From Ilex aquifolium (taxonomy: Eukaryota; Streptophyta; Magnoliopsida; Aquifoliales; Aquifoliaceae): a stretch of 64,000 bases of DNA. The position numbers were made by a program, and so were the translations under genes. Of this stretch, positions 23,586 through 35,248 are shown piece after piece (the stretch's first letter is position 1; every line of letters starts with the position of its first letter). The stretch is from assembly GCA_951799425.1 (NCBI GenBank), contig OX637392.1, positions 35,499,593-35,563,592 of the forward strand. Reading direction: 5' to 3'. A model generated the notes under the pieces. That model searched no databases. It was not told the origin of the DNA and was given only the letters and a program-made list of their open reading frames with translations.

Positions 23586-23984
23586 CGAGCTCGACTCGAG
23601 TTCGGCTTGTTTTTGGCTCGTTCGAATATTGTAAACAAGCCTAGTATGAACATAATTTTAGGATTGTGTATAAACGAGCCGAGCTCGAGCTTGAGTTCGA
23701 CCAGCTCGAATGGCTTGATTAAGCTTGATAATTTTTACCTTGTTTCACTATTATTTTTACTTGTCCATTTATAGTCGTTCATTCCAAACATATACTTAGA
23801 TCCAACGGTGAGGACAACATCTATATTAACTTGTCTTACCCTAATACACCCAAACCCCTAATCTAAAGGCGTTATCTACCAATCTAAAGGCTCCTCTCTC
23901 ATCGTCTGAAAACTGAAGCGATGATGTGAAGCCCTAATCTGAAGGCGCTTCTCTCATTTTCTACCCCTAATCTAAAAGCGCCTC
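23586..23984. mobile_element. GAGCTCGAGC-rich element, left arm
   Basis: The arm starts cgagctcgactcgag and has clustered gagccgagctcgagcttgag words, then AT-rich and minisatellite sequence (ctctctcatcgtctgaaaactgaag). The right arm is 43278-44044. The repeated pentamer ctact flanks the whole (23581-23585 and 44045-44049). No transposase or clean inverted ends were found, so the class is unknown. Confidence 0.5.
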
Positions 23985-24509
23985 TGTTGTCTGAATTTGA
24001 TATCGACAATTTACGTGCAAGTATACACGATCAACAAGTAATAAAGTGATAAATAGAGTATCGTTCTCACGGAGAATTATTGCTAATAACTTCCAAGTAC
24101 TAACTTTATATCAATTCAATTTTATTTAAACAATTGCAATCAACTATGAATTCAGTAATTTAAAACTAAATCTAAACTTAATAATCAATGATTGAATTTA
24201 ATGGATTAAAGAAGTTAAGATTACAACTTCCCCTAATGCTTCGTATAAATATTTCCACTCTCTTTCCTGTTAATTGATCAAATTAAATTGTTAAATGAGA
24301 CTTCAAAAGTATTTATCAAACCTCTTCCGATAGTAAGAGAAAAATATCTCTCCCAATTAAATTGCTATATTCCTATGCAAAATAAGTTGGAATAGATTCA
24401 TTAAGTTCAAACTCTCATACAAGTTACACATGACATATAGGTATATTCCTATCCTATACACAAACCCAGCAATTCAATCTTAAGAAGAATTAACCAGACG
24501 CATGTCATC
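23985..24509 (-). repeat. E3 3' LTR, first piece
   Basis: This piece starts tgttgtctgaatttgatat and matches 41930-42455 of the 5' LTR almost base for base. It stops at tcatc, where the solo LTR 24510-29147 is inserted. Confidence 0.92.
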
Positions 24510-25592
24510 TGTAAAACCCGGGTAAAATTGAACTTTTGTGAAAAAAAATGGCAAAACGGTAAGTTGCCACTATGGTACAGGTTGTAAACCTGAATTTTTC
24601 TAGAGCTCAGATGACAAAACGGACATCACCGTTGGATTCGTCTTGCGAAATCTAGTTACCCTGTCAAATTTCGTTGAATCTCGAGTTAGTCGGATTTTTC
24701 GCGTTTTACGAGGCGGTCGGGCCTCGGGAGACCCAAAAACGAAATTCTGAATAAAATTTTAAATTTTGGGAAATAAATGACGGCAAGTTAAAATAAAAAT
24801 ATTTTGAACTTGAACCGGAGCGAAATTTAACCGTTTCGGGGCTAAAACGGACCCGGGAAATAAGGACCGTGTGGCGCATTGTGGGCCAAGTATTAAGATA
24901 ATATAAATAGGGGAGAAAATCTGATTTTCTCCCCACTCTTGTTCAGCCGATACACGTGAGAAAGAAGAGAGGGAAAGGGCTTGAGTTCTCCACCTTCTCT
25001 CTACGATCTACGGAGATTGAGAGCCCAAATCCACTCAGGCCAAGAACAAAGGTTGTTCTCCTCGCCGAGGGCTACAAAATCATACCAAGGAGGTCGGGTT
25101 TTGGTGAGATTCCAAGGACGGGATTTTGGAAGCTAGGGCTTAGAGCTTGAATCGGGTCTTGGAGCTTCCTACGTTTGTTCTCTACGCTTCAAGAGGTAGG
25201 GTTCCCTCCTACTAAGGTTTATTCCAAACCTAGAATGCTTTTGTGAAATGGGTAGGATGATAGGTTGTGTATCTCTTGCCTATTGTAGTTAAATTGAGTG
25301 AATTGGGTATTGAAATGAGTAAGGATAAATCCTAGCTTGGATTGGTAATTAGGAATTGCTAAATGTGATTTCTAGAATTGGATATGTGAAATAAACCCAA
25401 TATGATCCATGCATTATATGAATTTATGGGCATGTTATGTGTTTATATATGTGCCTTGAGAATTTAAAGTGTTGATAACATGATTATGTGATAACATGCT
25501 TGGAAATTGTGTTATGGGAATTATATGCTTATGATATGATTTTGTCATGAAATGTGTGAAATGTGTTAAACAAATGTTCATATGTCACTCAT

Positions 25593-27794
25593 TGATTAGC
25601 ACAGAACAATGACATGTATTGTGTGCTAAAGTGTTTTTGTTTCACTCCTTTTTGTCAATAAATGGGAGTGTTTTGGTTTTGAATATGGCTTGATGGAATT
25701 TTGGGTGAATGCATGTAAAATGATGTAAATGACATGACTTAAACACCCATGTTGTTGTATGAGGCTAATGGAGTGTATGGGGTAGTTTTAAGGATGGTTT
25801 GGAGAGGAAAGAAATCCAAATTGTGCTCACAGTCTGAAAACCTTCCGGAAGGTGTATGTCGGCCTTCCGGAAGGTTTTGCTAAAAGCCCTGGATGATCTT
25901 GTCACAGCTAATACCCTCCGGAAGGTTTTGTCCACTGGAATGAACCTTCCGGAAGATTTAAGCTACTGGAGTAAAACCTTCCGGAAGGATTTGTCTACTG
26001 GAATGAACCTTCCGGAAGGTTTTGCCTTGGGTTTCTTTTTGACTGCCAAAATCTTCCGGAAGGTTTTGTCTACTGGAATGAACCTTCCGGAAGATTTAAG
26101 CTACTGGAGTAAAACCTTCCGGAAGGATTTGTCTACTGGAATGAACCTTCCGGACGGTTTTGCCTTGGGTTTCTTTTTGACTGCCAAAATCTTCCGGAAG
26201 GTTTTGTCTACTGGAATGAACCTTCCGGAAGATTTAAGCTACTGGAGTAAAACCTTCCGGAAGGATTTGTCTACTGGAATGAATCTTCCGGAAGGTTTTG
26301 GCTACTGGAATGAACCTTCCGGAAGATTTTTGTTTCTGATGTCGACCTTCCGGAAGTTCTTGCATTTGATTCTTTTCATTGAACTGTCTTTCAGCGACCT
26401 TCCGGTAGGTGTGTGTCGACCTTCCGGAAGGATTTTGCACTTTTCTCCAGACAGCCTGCAACTCAATTTTGCAGCTTGGAGGGTCCCACATGCACTTCTA
26501 CTACATGCTTCCTGACATCCCTTACACACCCTGTAGCTTCCCTCACCCCTGCATTGATATGGATTGCAAGATGGCATTAAATAAAAGAGAGAGAATGGGA
26601 CCTGCTGGGTTTGCAGACAAAGTCTGCACTTCCCCCTTCCAGACTTAGCTCTACTGCAGGGAGTGACTAAGGGAGTTGCAGAGATTGACCAGGCACATTT
26701 TGGAGAAAGAAGAAAAGTTCTCCAAGGATGGATATACCAGGAGGGAGGAAGACAAAAAAAGGGATTATTATTCATTCAGCATATTATTGAAGAGTTTTTA
26801 GAGAGAGAAGCTCTGGGCGGAGAAGATGATGAACAGTAGTTTTTAGAGAGAGAAACTTGAGATTTTGCATTTTCTTCTACTGCATTTGTCTTGTAATCTT
26901 GAGGAAGGATTTTAACAGTTCATTGAATGCCATGAATGCCATGAATGTTGTTTTCCCTTCATGTTTGGTTAGTTGAATGCTCATTTAATATTTCACCATT
27001 AATGCTTCAAGTGCTCCACTTTCATATCTATGTAATGGGTTTAAATGCATGTTATTTTAGTTCATAAATTCTTACACTTAGTAGCTTTAGAAGTTCATAG
27101 ATTTGCAATGCACTTCCATTACCTAATCATTTCCATTCCTAGTATGAGTAGCTAAATTCTCTAGTTGGCAAGACCAAGAGGGATCTCCTTTGGGGATCCC
27201 ATTTCAACTCTTTCTCCTCTCTCCCTTTAGAGTCAAATGGTTCATTTTGACCGGATAGAAGATGGATGATACGATGAGTCTTTGATAAACCGTAGGCCTA
27301 GTCACGGTTTATGCTTAGATACTCACCGATGTCATCCTCGGCTTTCCGTGATTCAAGTGTTCATTCATGCTCAATCGGAGGAGTGATTTGAGTTGAGGTG
27401 GTATACCCATTGGAGTGATCTCTTGGAATTGCCAACACTTGTTTTTACCATTACATTTTCATTAGCACACACCTCACCAATCAACTCTCAAGACAAAAGA
27501 TTTTACATTTCCGTGTTTCACCAAATCACTTCAATCTTGATTCACTACCTTCCCTGTGGATACGACCTTGGAATACTCTTCCAAGTAACTCACAACACAC
27601 GAAAGTCTCCTTGCGATTGGGGAGCATTTTTGTGCATACATTCCCATATTTACATCGTCCCATTTCCCTTTCCTCATTACCCGTTCTTTTGACTCTATCC
27701 TTAGGGGAAGAAATTCTTCTCCACCGTCCATACATTGCATACATTGAGGGATAGTAATTAGGGGTTCGGAAAGGTATCATTTTTGTGACAATCA
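25593..27794 (+). mobile_element. Solo LTR of a third family ('X'), TSD ctcat
   Basis: The insert begins TGATTAGCACAG and ends TTTTGTGACAATCA, with the exact duplication ctcat at 25588-25592 and 27795-27799. Removing it restores the chromovirus LTR text (catatgtcactcat then tgaacattgta). No internal region or PBS is present, so it is a solo LTR. Its ends match neither the chromovirus nor the E3 LTRs. It carries a large CTTCCGGAAG array in its first third. Confidence 0.88.
25838..26440. repeat. Palindrome array, CCTTCCGGAAGG type, expanded
   Basis: About twenty-two copies of CCTTCCGGAAGG or near versions alternate with spacers such as tttgtctactggaatgaa and tttaagctactggagtaaaa. A longer unit of about 120 bp (with tgccttgggtttctttttgactgcc) is itself repeated about three times. 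A 219-codon frame runs through it but only reflects the repeats. Confidence 0.93.
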
Positions 27795-28732
27795 CTCATG
27801 CCATGTTGAACATTGTACTATGGTTGCAATGAGACATCATATTGCATATGCACGGGAATATCACATTTAGTGGGTGTGGGTGTGTGTGTATGGGGGTTGT
27901 CTTCACCAAGCTTAGTGGATGACGAGTGGGCTCGGGTAAGATGGGTCGATGACCTAGTCGAGTCTCACGGTTTGCATGGTTGATAGGGTTGGGGTAGCAA
28001 GAAAGGCTAGAAGATCCCTCGGGTGCAAGACCCGGTGATTGGGATACGCACTCCCTTGGCTCGGCCCATGAAGTGTGTGGGTGTACGTGGAACCCTCGGT
28101 GGAAGTCCGTCAATTCCGTGTGGGTTGGGTGACCCTTGGTGTGAGTCCATGAACATCCACCCCTATAAGGACCCTAGAATGAAAGGTCATTTGATGTGCA
28201 GCATAAATGACGGGTAATACACATTGGCATTTGCAAGTGTTGAGGAGCCGGGAAGGGCTCGGGATGATGTGCGTGAGTGAGTCTCATCTCATTTCATGGC
28301 ATGGCATGGTAGATTCCAACATGGAGTGCATATTCTAAATTGGAATGTTGTAAATTTGTTGATTTGTGGCATGTGAACATTTCATATGCATATAGGTTGG
28401 GGAGTAGCCTCCTTAGGAGATACCCTATTGAGCGTGGCTCACCCTTTATGGGAAAAATATTTCAGGTGCGGGGTTTACACCGGCGGACGGCTCCCATTTC
28501 GAGCCCCAAGGTTGAAGAAAGCCGACTTGTGGCTTTTATGGTTATTTCTGTAAAGTTTTTGTGAAAATTCCATTTTGATGTGTAAATATATGGAATCAAT
28601 TGTAATGGAACTTGTACAAATCATGTTTTATATGGGAAATCTTATTACACATGTAGTGGATGATTTGGGGGAATGTTTGGAATGAATTGAAAATGAAAAA
28701 CAGATGAAAAAGGGAAAATTGGGCAGAGGGTA

Positions 28733-28875
28733 TCGGTACTGGGTACCGGTACACTTCCGTAGCGGTACTGCGTATCGGTACGCATTTTCTAGTAGGCAAA
28801 CCGTACCGGTACTGCATACTGGTACGCATTTTCCAGTAGACAGACAGTACCGGTACGAAACCGTACCGGTACACT
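28733..28875. repeat. Palindrome array, GTACCGGTAC type
   Basis: Six to eight copies of gtaccggtac or near forms (tatcggtac, gtactggtac) are spaced by runs such as cgcattttccagtagacag. It lies about 270-410 bp from the 3' end of the LTR, the same slot as the array in the E1 LTR. Confidence 0.88.
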
Positions 28876-29152
28876 CTCAAGAGATTTCAAATTTTCAAAC
28901 TGATTTGCCCTATTTTCGGTCTATGTTTTCCTTCCCTCCAATGATGTAAATGGAATATAAATCATGGTATGTTGGATCTTGGTTGAGCCCAATGAATAAT
29001 TGAATCCGGTTCACAATTGTGGGTTATGATTCCGATTAAGTGGATGCTATCGACGTGGTGTTGGGTTGAGCGACATCCAATGGTACTTTCGCGGGTTGAA
29101 GGATAATCAACGGTTAATATAGGACCCCCGAAAATTGGGGCGTCACATGATC

Positions 29153-29646
29153 ATATTCAGATCTAAACCTAGAATTCATCTTCCAATTTCATCTACGTTA
29201 TCCAATTAATTGTAGGCCACACAATCATAAATTAAGCACAAAATATGACAAACAACTCATGTATGATCAATAGAACTAGAATCGAGAGTAGATCAATTTA
29301 ACAAGACATTAGGTTCCGTTGCAATCTTAATAAGAATTTAGTTCATAATTTAATTGAAAAACATCCTTCTCAAATTAAACAACATCTTAGAAAATTAAGA
29401 AGAAAAAGTAAGAGAAAAGAATGAAAACTTAGTTGCAATCTTCAATTCCTCTCTAGCCTTCAAGTCCAATTTTCTTGTGTCGGTTCCTTTGATTCTTGCC
29501 TTCAATTTTCTATCGATCCTTGTCTTTTTCCTTCTGTTTTTCAGCCCCCAAAGTCAGTCTATATATATCCCCTCAAACCCTAGCATATATGAGGCATTAG
29601 AGTCCAATTTCGGGTCAAAACAAGTCATAATTCGCGTCCAACTTCC
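29153..29646 (-). repeat. E3 3' LTR, second piece
   Basis: This continues the E3 LTR after the solo insertion and matches 42456-42954. It includes the LTR TATA region (tatatatatcccct, near 29570). It stops at cttcc, where E4 begins. The last 318 bp of LTR seen in the 5' copy (42955-43272) are missing here. Confidence 0.9.
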
Positions 29647-30240
29647 AACACACCCTGGACGACATTACATTCTAAAACATTCACATCATGAGAGCACTAG
29701 AATAATCCATCAATAAATAAGGCTTCATAAAGTCATCCATAAAATTTACAACATTATCCCAAAAGAATAAACCCATTTTGGCCTTTACATTCCAAAAATC
29801 ACATAATGTAGCGCAGCGGAAATAACAAAAGAAAACTAGACTTTACAAGGTTCAAAATGAATTTCCTAATCTAGTACCAAAAAGAAAAGAGGTCACTCTA
29901 TGCGTCCACCTCGGAGTCCACCGTCCCGTCAAGTGGAGTCTCCCAAGTAGCGGGCTCCTCGACCCTTAAGTCCTCCTCAAACGGGAAATCTGAAAAATGT
30001 TAGCGGTAGGGGGTGAGCACGAAGCTCTGTAGAAAAATTCTCTCAAACCCATACAAGGTTTAGAAAAGCATTTAAAATGGTCGGTCTCATTTTTAACATA
30101 ACATAGATACATAATTTGAAATAAAGCAGGGACATTAAAAAAAAAATCTCAAGTTTATGTAAAACATTACTTAAATGAATAAATGAGTACCATATGCAAA
30201 TAATTCCCATTAATTTCCATAAACAATTTCCAACCATTCT

Positions 30241-30800
30241 TTCGGTAGGTGGCATACTTTAGGGTAACCTCCACCTCCCTTTAGATCATCTTTGTTTCCC
30301 AAGCATCCTTACAAGGAACCTCTTGAGAATGGGTGAGCATCCTTAAAAGGAGCCTCTCACAAATCATTACATGGCTTCCCAAGCATCCTTACAAGGAACC
30401 TCTTGGGAAAGGGCGAGCATCCTTACAAGGAACCTCTCACAAATCATTACATGGCTTCCCAAGCATCCTTACAAGGAACCTCTTGGAAAGGGGTGAGCAT
30501 CCTTACAAGGAACCTCTCACATATGGTAGGTGGCATACTTTAGGGTAACCTCCACCTCAATTCTTCGGTGGGTGGCATACTTTAGGGTAACCTCCACCTC
30601 CCTTTAGATCATCTTTGTTTCCCAAGCATCCTTACAAGGAACCTCTTGAGAATGGGTGAGCATCCTTACAAGGAACCTCTAACAAATCATTACATGGCTT
30701 CCCAAGCATCCTTACAAGGAACCTCTTGGGAAGGGGTGAGCATCTTTACAAGGAACCTCTCACAAATGGTAGGTGGCATACTTTAGGGTAACCTCCACCC
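30241..30800. repeat. Tandem repeat of about 80 bp in the E4 3' LTR
   Basis: The unit holds two copies of gcatccttacaaggaacctc and a link tcattacatggcttccc. It is bracketed by three copies of ggtggcatactttaggg. The 5' LTR copy (37090-37770) has extra units. Confidence 0.93.
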
Positions 30801-31349
30801 CCAAAATATAATAGGTAACAATTTCACAACCAACTAAGAAAAATACATGAGATCACCATAACATCATTGTTCAACGCAACACAAAGCACTAAGGGTTCGA
30901 AAATCCATAATAAGGAAAGCATTTAAGAAAGAAAGACATCACTCTCCAAAAATGAGGGTTTTAAAACTAGAGAAAAGATTTCATGGGTATTAAACTCTAG
31001 CTTTGTTCAAAACATGTAATCTTGGCCAAAAAGCCTAAGAGAGGATGATTTCATAACATATATATACCCTTGATAGCCAAAGCATACATATGTAAATACC
31101 CTAGTGAGAGAAAACTCCTACCTTATGCTCTTGAAGAAACCTAGGGTTTGAGTCTTGAATCACTTGTGAACCCTTTGTCTTTCCTTGTTTTTCACCTTTG
31201 ATCTTGTGTTTTTCTCTTCCCCTCTTTCTCTCTAATGTTTTCTAGGGTTTTAAAGTGTGTAATGAAGGCTAAGGGGATGGCAAAAAGTATTTATAGTGGG
31301 GGAAAAACCGGCTGTTCGCGAACTAAAATTGTCTGATTTTTTTACAGTG

Positions 31350-31470
31350 ACTACCGGTAGTTAAACTATGACTACCGGTAGTTCGACTATTCTGGGCACT
31401 CGACTACCTGTTGACTACCGGTAGTCCGAGTACACTGGGCACTTGACTACCTGTTGACTACCGGTAGTTG
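31350..31470. repeat. Palindrome array, ACTACCGGTAGT type
   Basis: Four copies of the palindrome ACTACCGGTAGT are separated by short links (taaactatg; ctgttg with gggcactcgactac). It sits immediately upstream of the LTR TATA box as read on the minus strand. Confidence 0.92.
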
Positions 31471-31730
31471 ATCCCAGATTTGCCTACTTCCTTTATTTTT
31501 CATTTCTAATCCATTCCAATCTCTTCCAAAACCATCCCAAACCTCTCCAACATATATTTCTACCTCAAACCTATTTAGTACAAGTTCTAGGACATAAAAT
31601 TTCATATTTTCACATACTAAAACTAAATTTCAAATATTATTTCCTCGAGTTATACTATATCAACATTTTTAAAACAATTATTTACTATATATCTATATAC
31701 ATATATAAAAGAAAAATGCGGGGTGTTACA

Positions 31731-31746
31731 ATCCACCCCCCTTAAA
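31731..31746 (-). other. E4 polypurine tract
   Basis: The minus strand reads TTAAGGGGGGTGGAT directly before the TGTAACACC start of the 3' LTR. It would prime plus-strand synthesis. Confidence 0.85.
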
Positions 31747-31771
31747 GAAAGTTTCGTCCTCGAAACTTACC

Positions 31772-33124
31772 TCAAGTAGCGAACAAATATGGATACTTCT
31801 CCCGCATTTCTTGCTCCGGTTCCCATGTAGCTTCCTCCACTCCATGGTGTTGCCACAAAACTTTCACCAGCTGGATGACTTTGTTGCGAAGCTCTTTCTC
31901 CTTTGTGTCGAGAATTCTCACCGGTTGCTCTTCATATGTTGCTCCGTCTTGGATTTCAATCTCCTCCAAGTTCACGACTGGAGTTGCATCCGAGTGACAC
32001 CTTCTCAACATGGATACGTGGAACACATCATGTACTCTGGATAGCAGGGCTGTTAGTCGAAGTTGATATGCCGCCTTGCCTATCGCTTTGATTATCTCAA
32101 ACGGTCCGGTATATCTTGGCGCTAGCTTCCCCTTCTTGCCGAATCGAAACATGCCCTTCTTGGGTGACACCTTGAGAAATACGTAGTCTCCCACCTTGAA
32201 TTCTAAGGGTCTTTGTCTGTGGTCTACATAGCTCTTCTGTCTACTTTGCGCCGTTCGTAGCCTCTCTGGGATGAGTTGAATCTTCTCCGTAGTTTCTCGA
32301 ACAATGTCCGGTCCCAACAAACTACTCTCACCGGCTTCTAACCAACACATCGGTGATCGGCATGGTCTTCCATACAATGCTTCATACGGTGCCATCCCAA
32401 TACTTTCCTGATAGCTGTTGTTGTAAGCAAACTCCACCAACGGTAAGTGGTCGCTCCAACTCCCCTTGAAGTCCAACGCGCAAGTGCGTAACATATCCTC
32501 CAAAATCTTGATCACCCTCTCGGATTGGCCATCCGTTTGGGGATGAAAAGCTGTACTGAAATGTAACTCCGTCCCCATCGCTTGTTGTAGACTCTGCCAG
32601 AATCTCGCCACAAACCTAGAGTCACGATCCGACACAATCGAGAGCGGAACGCCGTGTAATCTCACTATCTCACGGATATACAGCTGGCTCAAAGTCTCGA
32701 ATGTATCCGTGGTCTTCATACCCAAAAAGTGAGCGGACTTGGTGAGTCTATCCACAATGACCCACACTGCATTATGCCCACGCAACGTCCGTGGTAAACC
32801 CGACACGAAGTCCATGGTGATGTGATCCCACTTCCACTCTGGAATAGGCAAAGACTGTAGGACTCCTCCCGGCCTTTGATGCTCAATCTTCACTTGCTGG
32901 CACACCACACATTTTGCCACATACTTGGCCACATCTCGCTTCATTCCCCTCCACCAGTATTGACGCTTCATGTCCCTATACATCTTTGTGCTACCGGGGT
33001 GGATAGCAAACTTGGAGCGATGACACTCTCCAAGTATTTCCTCCTTTAGGGACGAATCATTGGGAACACATAGCTTCTCCCCATATCTCAACTCTCCATT
33101 CTTCCAAGACCATCCTTCAATCAC
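31772..33124 (-). pseudogene. E4 integrase with chromodomain-like tail
   Basis: A 450-residue open segment of the E4 polyprotein. The zinc-binding HHCC motif is at H35, H42, C72 and C75. The catalytic triad is D105 (TMDF), D166 (SDRD) and E202 (QSERV), with 35 residues between the last two. APYEALYGRPCRSP follows at about 245-258. Near the C-terminus are GPFEIIKAIGKAAYQLRL and a chromodomain-like end (VKVLWQHHGVEEATWEPEQ). It inserts cDNA into the genome. All catalytic residues are intact, but a TGA at 33128-33130 separates it from RNase H, so it would only be made by readthrough. The listed start is the first ATG after that stop, not a biological start. Confidence 0.9.
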
Positions 33125-33127
33125 TTC

Positions 33128-33487
33128 TCAATTCTCTAATCGGGCTCTAATCAAATCGAGTTCCGAATCCAGGCATTGCAACTCCACCACTCGTTGCAGA
33201 AGCGTCGGTTGAGCTATAAGGTTGAATATATAGGGTTGATACTCCGGTCCATCCACCCATAGATCGTACTCCTCCAGTGCATCAATCATTTTCCACCTAT
33301 TTACCGCAAGAGAATTGATTTCACCCCGAGACTTCCTGCTAAGAGCGTCGGCAACTACATTGGCCTTCCCCGGATGGTAGTTGAGCGTGAACTCATAATC
33401 TTCCAAGTACTCAATCCACCTTCTCTGCCGGAGATTCAAGTCTTTCTGTGTGAAGATATACTTGAGGCTTTTATGGTCCGAGAACAC
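33128..33487 (-). pseudogene. E4 RNase H C-terminal part and linker
   Basis: This short piece continues the polyprotein after a TAA at 33488-33490. It begins at [18 protein letters not shown], followed by RRWIEYLEDYEFTLNYHPGK and the [10 protein letters not shown] end of the RNase H region, then a linker to integrase. It ends at a TGA (33128-33130). RNase H removes the RNA strand during reverse transcription. The frame is the same as its neighbours, so only point stops divide it. Confidence 0.88.
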
Positions 33488-35248
33488 TTAAAATTTCTCC
33501 CCGTATAAATAACATCTCCACAACTTAAGAGCAAACACCACCGCAGCTAGCTCCAAGTCGTGTGTGGGATAATTCTGCTCATGCACCTTGTGTTGCCTCG
33601 AGCCATAAGCCATTACCTTCCCTCCTTGCATTAGAACGCATCCCAAGCCTCGTAGTGAAGCATCGGTGTAGACATCGTAGCCTTCCCCACTACTCGGAAT
33701 AATGAGGATAGGTGTCGTCGTCAACTTCTCCTTCAAGGTGTGGAAAGCTAGTTCACACGCTTGAGTCCACGAAAATTTCTCCCCCTTCTTTGTAAGGCGA
33801 GTCATCGGCATCACAAGCTTGGAGAATCCTTCCACAAACCTACGATAATAGCCGGCTAATCCCAAGAAACTCCGTACTTCTGTCACGTTCTTCGGTGGTT
33901 CCCATTTCATCACGGCCTCAATCTTTGCGGGATCAACCGCTACTCCTTGCTCGGACACCACATGGCCAAGGAACTTCACTTCCTTCATCCAAAACTCACA
34001 CTTGCTCATCTTCGCATATAACTTATGTTCTCTCAATGTTTGTAGCACCATAGAGAGATGACGAGCATGTTCCTCCTGAGTTTGTGAGTAAACCAATATG
34101 TCATCAATAAACACAATGACAAATTGATCGAGGTAAGGCCGAAAGACTCTGTGCATCAAATCCATGAAGGCTGCGGGGGCATTAGTCAATCCGAACGGCA
34201 TCACCGTATACTCGAAATGACCATACCGGGTACGGAAAGCAGTCTTAGGAATATCCTCCTCCTTAATCCGCAGCTGATGATACCCCGTGCGAAGATCAAT
34301 CTTGGAGTAATACTTTGAACCCTTCAACTGATCAAATAAGTCATCAATTCTCGGCAACGGATACTTATTCTTCACGGTAACCCGATTCAACCTCCGGTAA
34401 TCCGTGCACAACCGTAGAGTCTCATCCGTTTTCTTCACAAATAGGACCGGGGCTCCCCAGGGTGAAGTGCTTAGACGGATAAACCCAATCGCCAACAAAT
34501 GATCCAATTGCTTCCTTAGCTCCTTCAACTCCAAAGGTGCCATCCGGTAGGGAGCAATAAATATGGGTTTGGTTCCCGGATAGAGATTGATCTTGAATTC
34601 AATTTCCCGATGTGGCGGTAATCCGGGTAATTCCTCGGGAAAAACGTCTGAAAACTCCGATACAATGAACACCACATCCGTGTGGAGTTTATCCCGGTCA
34701 TCTCCCATCAAACTAGCTAAGAAACTCAATTGACTTCCCGCTTTTGCTTTTAAGAATCTACTACCCGTAGTAGGAAATGGATGGAAAGAATCTCGGTTAT
34801 TCACAAAACTAAAAATGACTCCTTCCGGTAACTGAAATGTAATCCGCTTGCGGAAACAATCCATTACCGCCCGGAAAGCAGACAACAAGTTCATCCCGAA
34901 AATCACATCATACCCCTTTATCTCTAAAGCAATCAAATCCACAATCAATTTTTGTTCCCCAATGTGAAGCACGCAACCCTTGCAGACTCGGCTAGTATCT
35001 AACCGTCCTCCCGTGGGCAAGCTAATATTCATCACATGCTCTAGCTTCGCGAAACTCAATCCCAAATCAAGTGCATATGTCGTGCGTATAAATGAGTGTG
35101 TTGCACCGGGGTCAAATAATATTCGGGCCCAAGAATTATAAATAAGGACGATACCTTCCACAACGGCGTTGGCAATGTCCTCCTCCGGCTGAGTCAAAGC
35201 AAATACTCTCCCTTGGTTGGCGCCACCGGGGGCTTGAGCTTGTATCGG
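33488..35248 (-). pseudogene. E4 protease, reverse transcriptase and RNase H N-terminus
   Basis: A 569-residue segment from the ATG at 35197, with the frame open back to the gag stop at 35249. The protease site reads [10 protein letters not shown] (residues 28-37), where the family has DSG. The serine next to the catalytic aspartate is proline, which should disable the enzyme. RT spans about 200-410 with [21 protein letters not shown] and the catalytic FIDD (363-366). RNase H starts at about residue 511 (TDASLRGLG). It stops at a TAA in place of a glutamate in GEKF(E)VFSDHK. RT is otherwise complete. This copy is defective in spite of its young LTRs. Confidence 0.92.

Larger units (their letters stand above)
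24510..29147 (+). mobile_element. Solo chromovirus LTR with a nested solo LTR
   Basis: The insert begins TGTAAAACCCGGG and ends GGGGCGTCACA. It is flanked by tcatc (24505-24509) and tgatc (29148-29152), a target duplication with one later change. The uninterrupted site is visible in the other E3 LTR at about 42450-42460. Without the nested 25593-27794 insert its length is about 2.43 kb, close to the E1 LTR. A TATA box (TATAAATAGGGG) is near 24905. A GTACCGGTAC array lies near its 3' end at 28733-28875. Confidence 0.92.
29647..31730 (-). repeat. E4 3' LTR, lacking its terminal 13 bp
   Basis: On the minus strand it starts TGTAACACCCCGC right after the PPT and ends ...GGGTGTGTT, where the 5' copy goes on to TTGGGGTGTTACA. 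It holds the ACTACCGGTAGT array (31350-31470), a TATA box near 31285 and tandem repeats at 30241-30800. Confidence 0.92.

Noticed and set aside
25838-26440. CRISPR-like look: regular palindromic repeats with spacers
   Set aside because: The spacers are themselves repeated, the context is a plant LTR with an exact target duplication, and there are no cas genes.
25856-26515. 219-codon ORF across the CCTTCCGGAAGG array
   Set aside because: The peptide is only the translation of the repeats. The reverse strand is open in pieces too, and no domain is recognisable.
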